In this document: in pieces, positions 10,301 to 19,729 of the stretch | Layout of the letters: every line of letters begins with the position of its first letter | Numbering within the stretch: position 1 is the stretch's first letter | Source of the DNA: Acidobacteriota bacterium | GTDB taxonomy: Bacteria > Acidobacteriota > Blastocatellia > Pyrinomonadales > Pyrinomonadaceae | Assembly (NCBI GenBank): GCA_019242475.1 | Contig: JAFAVK010000075.1 | Location: forward strand, 1 to 51,630 | DNA length: 51,630 nucleotides | Direction of reading: 5' to 3' | The notes under the pieces: model-generated | Database searches by the model: none | The model's input: only the letters and a program-made list of their open reading frames with translations | Told to the model about the DNA's origin: nothing | Translations under genes and position numbers: made by a program

Positions 10301-13300
10301 GGCGGCATCTACATCGCCGGCACGACCTCTTCGACGAACCTGCCGCTCACGAACGCCGCGCGCGGGACGTTCGGCGGCGGCAGGACGGACGCCTTCGTCG
10401 CCAAGTTCGGCGTCGAGGCCGACCTCTCCGTGACGGTCGCGGACTCGCGCGACCCCGTGATGGTCGGCAGCGCGATGAGCTACACGCTGGCCGTCAACAA
10501 CGCGGGGCCGTCGCCCGCGACCGGCGTCGGCCTGACGCTCACGCTGCCCGCGTCGCTCACCTACGTCTCGGCCGCGCCGACGCAGGGCTCCTGCGGCGTG
10601 AGCGGGCAGGTCGTGACGTGCGCGCTCGGTGACCTGGCCGCGGCAGGCGGCGCGAGCGTGGTCGTGAGCGTCAACCCGAACACGCCCGGCGACGCCACCG
10701 TCAACGCCTCGGTCACGGGCAACGAGCCCGACCACACGCAATCGAACAACGGCGACTCGGAGACGACGAAAATCTCCGCCTCGCCCTCGATCCGCGGCCG
10801 CGTGACGGCGCCGGGCGGCGCCGGGCTCGCGGGCGTGACCGTGACCCTGGGCGGCTCGCAGTCCGCCTCAAGGCAGACCGACGCCGACGGCTACTACATC
10901 TTCGAGGACTTGACGGCGGGCGGAAACTACACCGTCATGCCCTCGAAGGAGAACATCTCCTTCGAGCCGCCCTCGCGCGCCTTCAACAACCTGGGCGCCG
11001 ACCAGTTCGCGGACTTCACGGGCACGACCTGCGCGTGGACGCTCTCGCCGCCGACACAGAGCTTCGGCGCGGCGGGCGGCGCGGGGTCGGTCACGGTCAG
11101 CACGCTGCACGGCTGCCCCTGGACGGCCGCGAGCAATTCGGACTGGATAACCATCAACTCCGGCACGTCGGGCACGGACACGGGCACGGTCACCTTCACG
11201 GTCGCGCCGACGACCGCGCCGCGCGCGGGCCGGCTCACCATCGCCGGCCAGAGCTTCGCCGTCTACCAGGAGTTCAACTCCTGCGGCACGCCCGAGTTCT
11301 CGGTCGCCGGCTACTACCTGCCCGGGAGCAGCCCGTCCCTTTTGAGGTCGGCCGACCTCAACGGCGACGGCCGGCCCGACCTCGTCTTCTCGACCGGGAA
11401 CAGTGGCGGCGGGCTCCAGGGCTCGGTGCTGCTCAACGACGGCGCGGGCGGCTTTAGGGCGAGCGCCTTCGACCTCGGGCTCGGCGTGCCGGAGGGCTTC
11501 GACCTCGGCGACTTCAACGGCGACGGCCGCCCCGATGTCGCCCTGACCGAGTACAGCTCGAACTTCGTCCGCATCCTCTTCAACAACGGCGCGGGCGGCT
11601 TCCCGACGGCCGCCAACGTCAGCTTCAGCACGCATGGCCTGTCCGACGGCGCCGCGTTCCGCGACGTGAAGGTTGGCGATTTCAACGGCGACGGCAAGGC
11701 CGACCTCGCCGTCTCGACGCCCGACGCACACGCCGTGCAAATCCTGCTCGGCAACGGCGCGGGCGGGTTCACGCAGGCGGCGCCCGTCGTCAACGGCAAC
11801 GCGCTCGACCTCCTGCTCGCCGCGGCCGACGTGAACGGCGACGGCACGCCCGACCTCATCTACGGCGGCGGGGGCAGCAACTCGCGGCCCCTGTCGGTGC
11901 GGCTCGGGAACGGCGCGGGGGGCTTCGGCGCGCCCGTCGTCTCCGACGGCACGCGCGTGACGCTCTCGGTCGCCGCGGCGGATTTCGACGGCGACGGCAA
12001 GACCGATCTCGTCGCCTCGACCGTCATCCCCGCGGCGAACTCGACGCCGACGAACCCGACCTTCACGAACGGCGTGACGATCATGAAGGGCGACGGGGCG
12101 GGGCACTTCGTCGTGAAGTCGTCGGCCGCGGCCGGCGGGCTGCCGTACGTCGTCGCCGCAGACCTCAACAAGGACGCGAAGCCTGACGTAGCCTACTCGG
12201 CCGGCGGGCCGCGCGTCACAGTTCATCTCGGCGACGGGCTGGGCGGGCTCGGGGCGCCCCTCGTGACCGACACCGGGGCCGGCGACACCTTCCCCGGCAT
12301 CTTCGGCCTCGTGGCCGCGGACTTCGACGGCGACACGCGCACCGACCTGGCCGGGGCCGACTACTCGCGCGGCGCCGACGTGCTGCGGAACAACTGCGCC
12401 GCCGAGCCGCACATCTCCGGGCGCGTGCTCGGCGGCAACTTCGGGACGGGCCTGGGCGGCGTGACCGTCACGGTCTCGGGGCCGCAGACCGTGACGACGC
12501 AGACCGACGAGGGCGGCAACTACTTCGTCGGCGGGCTGACGGCGGGCGCCAGCTACGTCGTGACGCCGTCGAAGGAGAACTACCGCTTCAGCCCCGCGAG
12601 CGCGACCGTCAGTAACCTCGCGGGCGGGGGCCGGGCCGACTTCGTCGCGACGGCGATGACCGTCCGCCTCGCGCAGATGCACTACGTCGTAGACGAGAAC
12701 ATCGACAACACGCTGAGGGTTGACGTGGTGCGCGGCGGCGACACCTCCGGCCCGGCGACCGTCAACTACTCGACCGGCACCACCAACCAGACCGCGCCGG
12801 CCTCCGACCGCTCCGACTACACGTACGCGGCCGGCACGCTCGTCTTCGCGCCCAACGAGACGACGAAGAGCTTCAACGTGCTGCTGAACGACGACCGGCT
12901 TCTGGAGGGTTGGGAGGGCTTCACCGTCAACCTGAGCGACCCCGTCGGCGCCCTCCTCGTCGCGCCCTCCTCGGTGCTCGTCGAGATCAGGGACAACGAG
13001 TTCACACAGCCTTCGACGAACCCGATTGACGAATCGACCTTCTTCGTCCGGCAGCACTACCACGACTTCCTCAACCGCGAGCCCGACGCCTCCGGGCTCA
13101 ACTTCTGGACGAACGAGATCGAGAAGTGCGGCGCGGACGCGCAGTGCCGCGAGGTGAAGCGGGTCAACGTCTCGGCGGCCTTCTTCCTCTCGATTGAGTT
13201 CCAGCAGACGGGTTATCTGGTCTACAAGACCTACAAGGCGGCCTTCAACACGGGCGAGGCGCTGGCGCAGAAGACCTTCCTGAGGGACACGCAGCAGATA

Positions 13301-13777
13301 GGGCTCGGCGTGGTGGTCGGGGCGCCGAACTGGGAGCAGGCGCTGGAGGCGAACAAGCGCGCGTACCTGAGCGCCTTCGTGCAGCGCGCGGACTTCCTGG
13401 CCGCGTACCCCTTGACGCTGACGGCCGCGCAGTTCGTGGACGCGCTGAACGCGAACACGGGCGGCTCGCTCACGCCGGCCGAGCGCGACGCGCTGGTGGC
13501 GTCGCTCGGGTCGGGCGCGGCGACGCGCGCCGAGACCCTGCGGGCCGTGGCCGAGAACGCGGAGTTCTCGCGCCGCGAGCTGAACAAGGCGTTCGTGCTG
13601 ACGCAGTACTACGGCTACCTGCGGCGCGGCCCCTCCGAGTCGCCCGACACGGACTTCTCCGGCTGGCAGTTCTGGCTGAGCAAACTGAACGAGTTCAACG
13701 GCAACTACGTCCAGGCCGAGATGGTCAAAGCCTTCATCACCTCGGTCGAATACAGGAAGCGGTTCGGGCCGCAGTAG
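7310..13777 (+). CDS. Giant secreted mosaic protein (SBBP, BNR-like, DUF11, BACON, VCBS, Calx-beta, DUF4214)
   Basis: The chosen ATG at 7310 has GGAAGAGG upstream and gives 2155 residues beginning with a signal peptide (about 1-42). Domains in order, with approximate residues: an N-terminal domain that commonly precedes SBBP repeats (62-265, LRFEANRGQT...); beta-propeller SBBP repeats with YSTYLGG (267-440); sialidase/photosystem-like repeats with STDGGASW (444-764); more SBBP repeats (777-1037); a DUF11-like beta domain (1039-1144); a carboxypeptidase-regulatory-like domain (1160-1237); a BACON domain (1240-1320); FG-GAP/VCBS repeats with DxNGDGxxD calcium loops (1327-1694); a second regulatory-like domain (1697-1780); a Calx-beta domain (1782-1892); and DUF4214 (1907-2154). 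This is a surface or secreted adhesion-type architecture common in Acidobacteriota. No catalytic domain is evident. Substrate unknown. Confidence 0.88.
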   Translation: MPTPQNRLTKFRPHGARLSLVAACTLLAALTLSQVFTPAGSAESNRASDRGEHARPSADYGSLPLRFEANRGQTSPRVKFLARGGGYTLFLAESGAVLRLRAAGGEGEGKRYGTLRLELEGASRPRKIEGLEELSGKSNYLVGADARAWLTGVPAFGRVRYESVYQGIDAVYYGRQGRLEYDLVVAPDADPSRIRLRFGGARSTRVEESGDLVISADGGDVRQQRPVAYQEFDGARREVAARYAVDARGRVRFELGDYDRGRALVIDPVLVYSSYLGGAGDDTGAAVAVDSSGSAYVVGTTTSSDFPGTGSFQATKDAFNDAFVVKLNPDGKSLAYATYLGGNGDDFGSAVAVDAAGNAYVGGLTGSGSFPTTAGAFQTGKEAGSDAFLAKLNPAGTGLVYSTYLGGNGGEQVTSVAVDAAGAAYVAGRTDSPNFTRIPAANRAGSPAYASTDGGASWGASASGLTASVVNDFAVSGSNVYASTNLGVYRSTDGGASWQLGGQARPSTAPPFASAVVVDPTNPSVVYAGTSGAGIYKSTDGGLTFEAKSNGISLPIVNTLAVNPANPSTLYAGTRFGVFKTTNGGESWAEADGGALSSAPNIIKIVIDPSSPQTVYAAAAIRGVFKSTDGGATWAEINTGLTQNSFTLQPRTLALDPSNHSTVYAGLSNFPAGVFKTTNGGASWTSSGAGLTATVNGQTFAPAVNALLVDPASSSIVYAATSGFGVFKSTDGGANWAPANNGLANRAITALASRPGSPAAVLAGASVGADPFVLKLNPAGTAPEYMRMLGGSENDDARGVALGPGGSAYVVGTTASSDFPAVNARQAALAGSTDAYVVKLDANGNTVYSTYLGGASGDQGAGVAVGADGSAYVTGSTSSADFPLANAFKTTLGQNDFNDAFVTKLSPDGQALVYSTYLGGSNSDQALGIAVGADGSAHVIGGTNSADFPLAGTSSANSGLSDAFVAKLNPAGSALTFSTCFGGLDGEQANGVALDAQGGIYIAGTTSSTNLPLTNAARGTFGGGRTDAFVAKFGVEADLSVTVADSRDPVMVGSAMSYTLAVNNAGPSPATGVGLTLTLPASLTYVSAAPTQGSCGVSGQVVTCALGDLAAAGGASVVVSVNPNTPGDATVNASVTGNEPDHTQSNNGDSETTKISASPSIRGRVTAPGGAGLAGVTVTLGGSQSASRQTDADGYYIFEDLTAGGNYTVMPSKENISFEPPSRAFNNLGADQFADFTGTTCAWTLSPPTQSFGAAGGAGSVTVSTLHGCPWTAASNSDWITINSGTSGTDTGTVTFTVAPTTAPRAGRLTIAGQSFAVYQEFNSCGTPEFSVAGYYLPGSSPSLLRSADLNGDGRPDLVFSTGNSGGGLQGSVLLNDGAGGFRASAFDLGLGVPEGFDLGDFNGDGRPDVALTEYSSNFVRILFNNGAGGFPTAANVSFSTHGLSDGAAFRDVKVGDFNGDGKADLAVSTPDAHAVQILLGNGAGGFTQAAPVVNGNALDLLLAAADVNGDGTPDLIYGGGGSNSRPLSVRLGNGAGGFGAPVVSDGTRVTLSVAAADFDGDGKTDLVASTVIPAANSTPTNPTFTNGVTIMKGDGAGHFVVKSSAAAGGLPYVVAADLNKDAKPDVAYSAGGPRVTVHLGDGLGGLGAPLVTDTGAGDTFPGIFGLVAADFDGDTRTDLAGADYSRGADVLRNNCAAEPHISGRVLGGNFGTGLGGVTVTVSGPQTVTTQTDEGGNYFVGGLTAGASYVVTPSKENYRFSPASATVSNLAGGGRADFVATAMTVRLAQMHYVVDENIDNTLRVDVVRGGDTSGPATVNYSTGTTNQTAPASDRSDYTYAAGTLVFAPNETTKSFNVLLNDDRLLEGWEGFTVNLSDPVGALLVAPSSVLVEIRDNEFTQPSTNPIDESTFFVRQHYHDFLNREPDASGLNFWTNEIEKCGADAQCREVKRVNVSAAFFLSIEFQQTGYLVYKTYKAAFNTGEALAQKTFLRDTQQIGLGVVVGAPNWEQALEANKRAYLSAFVQRADFLAAYPLTLTAAQFVDALNANTGGSLTPAERDALVASLGSGAATRAETLRAVAENAEFSRRELNKAFVLTQYYGYLRRGPSESPDTDFSGWQFWLSKLNEFNGNYVQAEMVKAFITSVEYRKRFGPQ

Positions 13778-13778
13778 G

Positions 13779-13866
13779 AAAGACCGTGAACCGTAAACCG
13801 TGAACCGTGACAGGAAGGAGTTGACTCCTTCCTGTCACGGTTCACGGTTTACGGTTCACGGTCTTT
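13779..13866. repeat. 43-bp perfect inverted repeat built of CCGTRAA heptamers
   Basis: Arms 13779-13821 and 13824-13866 are exact reverse complements with 2 bp between them. The left arm contains four consecutive heptamers at 13784-13811 (ccgtgaa, ccgtaaa, ccgtgaa, ccgtgac). The element starts 2 bp after the stop of the giant gene, and its last base is shared with the stop codon of the convergent vWA gene. It would serve as a terminator, but its size and heptamer makeup match the other repeats at 24.9, 33.7 and 36.2 kb. Confidence 0.9.
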
Positions 13867-15053
13867 TACTTGATGCCCTTCTTTGCCAACTGCTCTTTGA
13901 GGGCGGAGGCGACGGCGGCGTCGAAGCCGGTCTGGGCGCCGGAGTGCTTCTTGCGCTCGGCGGCGATGTAGTCGTCGCGCTGCTGCTTGAGCGTGACGAT
14001 CTCGTCACGAATCTTCTGGCGCTCGGCGAGGCGCCGCTCGACCTCCGTCTTGCGCTCGGCCGCCGAGAGCTTCTGCAAGTCGGCGGGCAGGTCTTCGGAC
14101 TTCACGTCGTCGAGCTTAACGGCGCCGTTCTCGATGGACTGGAGCAGGTCGCCGACGTAGGCGTCGCGGTTGAGCGCCTTGTTGACGGCGCGGTCGGCCT
14201 GCGCGACCACCGGCGCCGCGCCGGCCACGGCCGACTCGGTCTTGACCTGACGCTCCGTCGCCGCCTCGCGGAACCGGCGCCCGTCCTCGCCCGCGCCGCC
14301 GCCGTAGGCGAGGTAGGTCGCGCCGAGCTTGGAGCCCAGCTCCGAGAGGCGCGAGTCGTAGGGCGTGGCGACGGTCTCGACGCCGCCGTCCTGCGCGATG
14401 GCGAAGAACTGCCCCTCGCCGCGGCGCGCGATGGTCTGCCAGACCTGGCGGGTCGTCTCGTCCGCGCCGCACTGGATGGTGTTGACGACCATGCCGGCCT
14501 TGATCGCCTCGGCCGCCGTGTCGAGCGTGTCGGGCTCCTGCACGTAGTCGTCGTGCGGGGGCGCGTCGCCGACGAGGAAGACGATCTGCGCGGTGTTCGC
14601 CTGCGGCCGCGACCAGCCGGCCCTGCGCACGCCGTCGGAGAGCGCGCGGCGCACGTCCTCGGGGCCGTCGCCGCCGCCGTCGGCGCGGTACTCCATGAGC
14701 GTCGTGTAGACCTTGTCGAGGTCGTTGGTGAGCGGCAGGACTTGGGTGACGTAAGCGTCGCCGTGGTCGCGGTAGGCGACGAGGCCGACGCGGACGTTGG
14801 GGTGCGCGGGCGTCTGCATCACGTCGTTGATGATGCCCCAGATGCGCTGCCGGGCGCCGTCGATGAGCCCGCCCATCGAGCCCGTGGTGTCGAGGACGAA
14901 GACCATCTCAAGGGTCTTTTCGGCGTTCGCCGGCTCCTTGACGGCCGGGTTGTTCGGCTCGGGCGTGTAAGTGCTGGCGAGCGCGGTGACCATGCCGAGG
15001 CCGAGGGCGAAGGTCAAAAGGGCGGACGGGAACCTCAAAAAGAAACGCTTCAT
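13866..15053 (-). CDS. Secreted von Willebrand factor A-domain protein
   Basis: The chosen start is the ATG at 15053-15051, preceded by GGAGGAAAGGAAG; upstream frame-open sequence is only the repeat array. The product is 395 residues with a signal peptide (about 1-27, LTFALGLGMVTALAS). A vWA domain (about 45-240) carries a MIDAS-like DTTGS (in VFVLDTTGSMGG) and later VFLVGDAPPHDD. Metal-dependent binding is possible although the second MIDAS position is Thr rather than Ser. The C-terminal third is charged and predicted helical/coiled-coil, with many Lys, Glu and Arg residues. There is no lipobox and no membrane anchor. It lies directly downstream of the 21-bp palindrome array, which occupies its 5' region. 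The ligand is unknown. Confidence 0.8.
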   Translation of the reverse strand: MKRFFLRFPSALLTFALGLGMVTALASTYTPEPNNPAVKEPANAEKTLEMVFVLDTTGSMGGLIDGARQRIWGIINDVMQTPAHPNVRVGLVAYRDHGDAYVTQVLPLTNDLDKVYTTLMEYRADGGGDGPEDVRRALSDGVRRAGWSRPQANTAQIVFLVGDAPPHDDYVQEPDTLDTAAEAIKAGMVVNTIQCGADETTRQVWQTIARRGEGQFFAIAQDGGVETVATPYDSRLSELGSKLGATYLAYGGGAGEDGRRFREAATERQVKTESAVAGAAPVVAQADRAVNKALNRDAYVGDLLQSIENGAVKLDDVKSEDLPADLQKLSAAERKTEVERRLAERQKIRDEIVTLKQQRDDYIAAERKKHSGAQTGFDAAVASALKEQLAKKGIK

Positions 15054-15180
15054 GTCGGTCTTCCTTTCCTCCGAAACTGTTGACGGCCGCTCACCCGGCC
15101 GAAGCTTTCTGCGGGTTGAACGGCAGGCGGGAGGGGCACTTGCAAAAAAAAGAGGCGGGAAGGAAGGCGAAAGACAAAGA

Positions 15181-15490
15181 CGCAACGCCGTTGCGTCGCC
15201 CCGTAACGGCATTACGTCGCGTTGTAATGGCATTACGTCGCGTTGTAATGGCATTACGTCCCGCCGCAACGCCGTTGCGTCGCCTCGCAATGGCGTTGCA
15301 CCGTCTCGCAATGGCGTTGCGGGGCGTCGCAACGCCATTGCGACGGCTGACAATGGCGTTGTCAGGCGTCACAACGCCATTGTGAGACGACACAACGGCA
15401 TTGCGACGCGTCACAACGCCATTGTCAGCCGTCACAATGGCATTGTCAGGCGACGCAACGCCATTGCGTCGGCCCGCAACGGGGTTGCGG
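15181..15490. repeat. Array 1: fifteen small palindromes with an exact 21-bp period
   Basis: Fifteen units, each centred on a 9-bp core of form AAYGSCRTT. The cores start at 15184, 15205, 15226, 15247, 15268, 15289, 15310, 15331, 15352, 15373, 15394, 15415, 15436, 15457 and 15478: every step is exactly 21 bp. Only the last core (aacggggtt) deviates from the pattern. The bases flanking the core vary between units but mostly remain mutually complementary: gc/gc, gt/ac, tgac/gtca, tcac/gtga, gacgc/gcgtc. The array lies between the AraC gene (3' end) and the vWA gene (5' end), both on the minus strand. Because 21 is a multiple of three and the unit lacks stops, it opens long false reading frames on both strands. 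Confidence 0.95.
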
Positions 15491-15517
15491 CGTGGACGGG
15501 TTCCGGCGCGGTCGCCC

Positions 15518-16414
15518 CTACCCGCGGACGAGCGCCTTGCGGTAGGCGCGCGGGGAGAGGCCGGTGGCCTGGCGGAAGGCGCGGGCGAAGTGGCTGGAAC
15601 TCATGTAGCCGACGCGGGCGCCGACTTCGGTGACGGGGAGGTCTGTCTCGGCGAGGAGCGTTTGGGCGCGCGCGGCGCGCAGGGAGGCGAGGTAGGCGTG
15701 CGGCGTGGCGCCGGTCAGCTTCTTGAAGAGGCGCGCGAAGTGGAAGGGCGAGAGGTGCGCGGCCCGCGCGATCTCTTCGAGCGCGAGGTCGCGGTGCAGG
15801 TGCGCGTGCATCAGCTCGACGGCGAGGCGGATGCGGCGGTCAACCAGCCCGGCCCGAGACAGTTCGAGGTGCCCCGAGCGGCGCAGGTTCGCGTAGCGGC
15901 GGAGCAGTTGGACGAGCGCCTGCTCGACGAGCGCGCCGACGACCAGCTCCTGCCCGGCCGCCTCCTCGCGCAGCTCCTCGGCGAGGTCGCGCGCGAGCCG
16001 TGCGAGGCGCGCATCATTGCGGACGGCGCGCACGCGGAAGGTGACGACCATGTCGGCGCGCGCGAGCCCGGCGCGGGCGGCGCAGTCGGTGACGAAGACG
16101 GGCGAGAGTTGGAGGAGGACGTACTCGGCGGCGGACGCGGACGCGGCGCTCACGTCGTCGCCGGGCGCGGCGAGGAGTGCGGCCGGCTCTTCAAGCTCGC
16201 CGGATTCAGAGGCGCCTTCCGCGGCCGTCTCTTCGGTCGCTTCGGGGTTCGAAGCGGAGGCGCGCCAGCGCATCCGTCCGCCGATGAGGAGCAGGGCGGC
16301 GTAGTCTGCGCGCGCGCCGCCCGACCAGCGGAGGCGGCGCCCCGCGCGGAGGTGGACGGAGAAGTGCGGGGGGCGTGTGAAGATTCTGTCCGTGGCTGGC
16401 TCGGCGGGCCTCAT
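15518..16414 (-). CDS. AraC-family transcriptional regulator
   Basis: A 298-residue protein. The C-terminal 100 residues form the paired helix-turn-helix domain of the AraC/XylS family: LALEEIARAAHLSPFHFARLFKKLTGATPHAYL, then LPVTEVGARVGYMSSSHFARAFRQATGLSPRAYRKAL. The N-terminal part (about 1-130) is a divergent sensing domain, possibly cupin-like, with an Ala/Glu-rich insert (about 55-90) that I cannot assign. The ATG (16414-16412) lies 10 bp after the glycerophosphodiesterase stop, so both are probably on one transcript, although no Shine-Dalgarno is clear. The inducer and targets are unknown; the adjacent glycogen and phosphodiester genes are candidates only by position. Confidence 0.85.
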   Translation of the reverse strand: MRPAEPATDRIFTRPPHFSVHLRAGRRLRWSGGARADYAALLLIGGRMRWRASASNPEATEETAAEGASESGELEEPAALLAAPGDDVSAASASAAEYVLLQLSPVFVTDCAARAGLARADMVVTFRVRAVRNDARLARLARDLAEELREEAAGQELVVGALVEQALVQLLRRYANLRRSGHLELSRAGLVDRRIRLAVELMHAHLHRDLALEEIARAAHLSPFHFARLFKKLTGATPHAYLASLRAARAQTLLAETDLPVTEVGARVGYMSSSHFARAFRQATGLSPRAYRKALVRG

Positions 16415-16424
16415 TGTTTTCGCG

Positions 16425-17250
16425 TCATCTGGGGGCGGGCGCGGCGAGCCTCTTCACCAGATAATTCTTCATCCGGCCGGGGGTGTCGGTGATGACGGCG
16501 CGCAGTTTCAGGGCGAGCGCGCGGCGCAGCCAGACGGACGAGTTCACCGTCCAGGTCAGAACCTCGAAGCCGCGGCGTTGCGCCTCCTCGACCGTCGCGC
16601 GCCGCAGGAGCGAGCGGTGGAGCGAGATTTCGTCCGCGCCGCACGCCTCGGCCTGGGCGATGATTTTGGCCGCGGGCACGAACGGCCGCGGCCAGCTCCG
16701 GCCGAAGAGCGCGGCGGTGCGAATCTCCGGGGCGAGCCGCTTCACCTCGCGCAGCGAGTCGAGCGCGAAGCTCTTGACGACGACGCGGTGGGAGAGCTGG
16801 TAGGCGCTAATCAGTTCCACGACCGCGCGCGCGAGCGCCGGCTGGCGCGACACGTCTTCGCACTTCATCTCGGCGTAGAGCTTGTAACGGGCGTACTGCT
16901 GCAAGACCTCCGCGAACGTCGGAATCTTCTCAAGGGCGTAGTCCTCGCTGGCGTGCCGGGGAAAGCGCCGGTTGAACCAAATCCCGGCGGACATCTGTGA
17001 GAGCGTGGTGGAGGAATGGGCGTCGGCCGCAGCGCGAACCCCGGCCGTCCTTTCTAACGTCGCGTCGTGGAAGACGAATGGGACGCCGTCGCGCGCGAGG
17101 CGCACGTCGAACTCGATGCCGTCGGCGCCGTCGTCCAGGGCCAACTCGAAAGCGGCGTGCGTGTTCTCGGGCGCGTGCGCCGAGGCGCCGCGGTGGCCGA
17201 TGATGAGAAGGCCGTTGCCCGGACTCGTCGCTTCGGTTTTGTGGGCGCCT

Positions 17251-17258
<8 letters not shown>
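16425..17258 (-). CDS. ugpQ: Glycerophosphodiester phosphodiesterase
   Basis: A 277-residue cytosolic GDPD-family enzyme that hydrolyses glycerophosphodiesters to glycerol 3-phosphate and an alcohol. Seen: IGHRGASAHAPENTHAAF (about 20-37), with the catalytic His and the Arg/Glu/Asn of the family, the metal-binding EFDVRLARDGVPFVFHDATLERT (second catalytic His in the HD pair), KLYAEMKCE and the C-terminal VLTWTVNSSVWLRRAL and ITDTPG. The start is a GTG (17258-17256) that overlaps the end of the branching-enzyme gene by 8 bp, implying translational coupling. No signal peptide, so it is the UgpQ-like cytosolic type rather than the periplasmic GlpQ type. Confidence 0.9.
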
Positions 17259-19716
<2,458 letters not shown>

Positions 19717-19729
19717 CCCTGCTTCCTCC

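Noticed and set aside
10868..13063. 731-residue minus-strand frame opposite the giant protein gene
   Set aside because: Antisense shadow with no domain; the plus frame has a continuous set of domains.
15091..15435. Repeat-rich proteins with RRNAI/RHNGI heptads across array 1, on both strands
   Set aside because: A 21-bp unit without stops gives open frames in several frames on both strands at once; none has a Shine-Dalgarno or family-like sequence.
15181..15490. CRISPR array
   Set aside because: The step is 21 bp with no unique spacers of 30 bp or more and no cas genes; the units are palindromes that vary.
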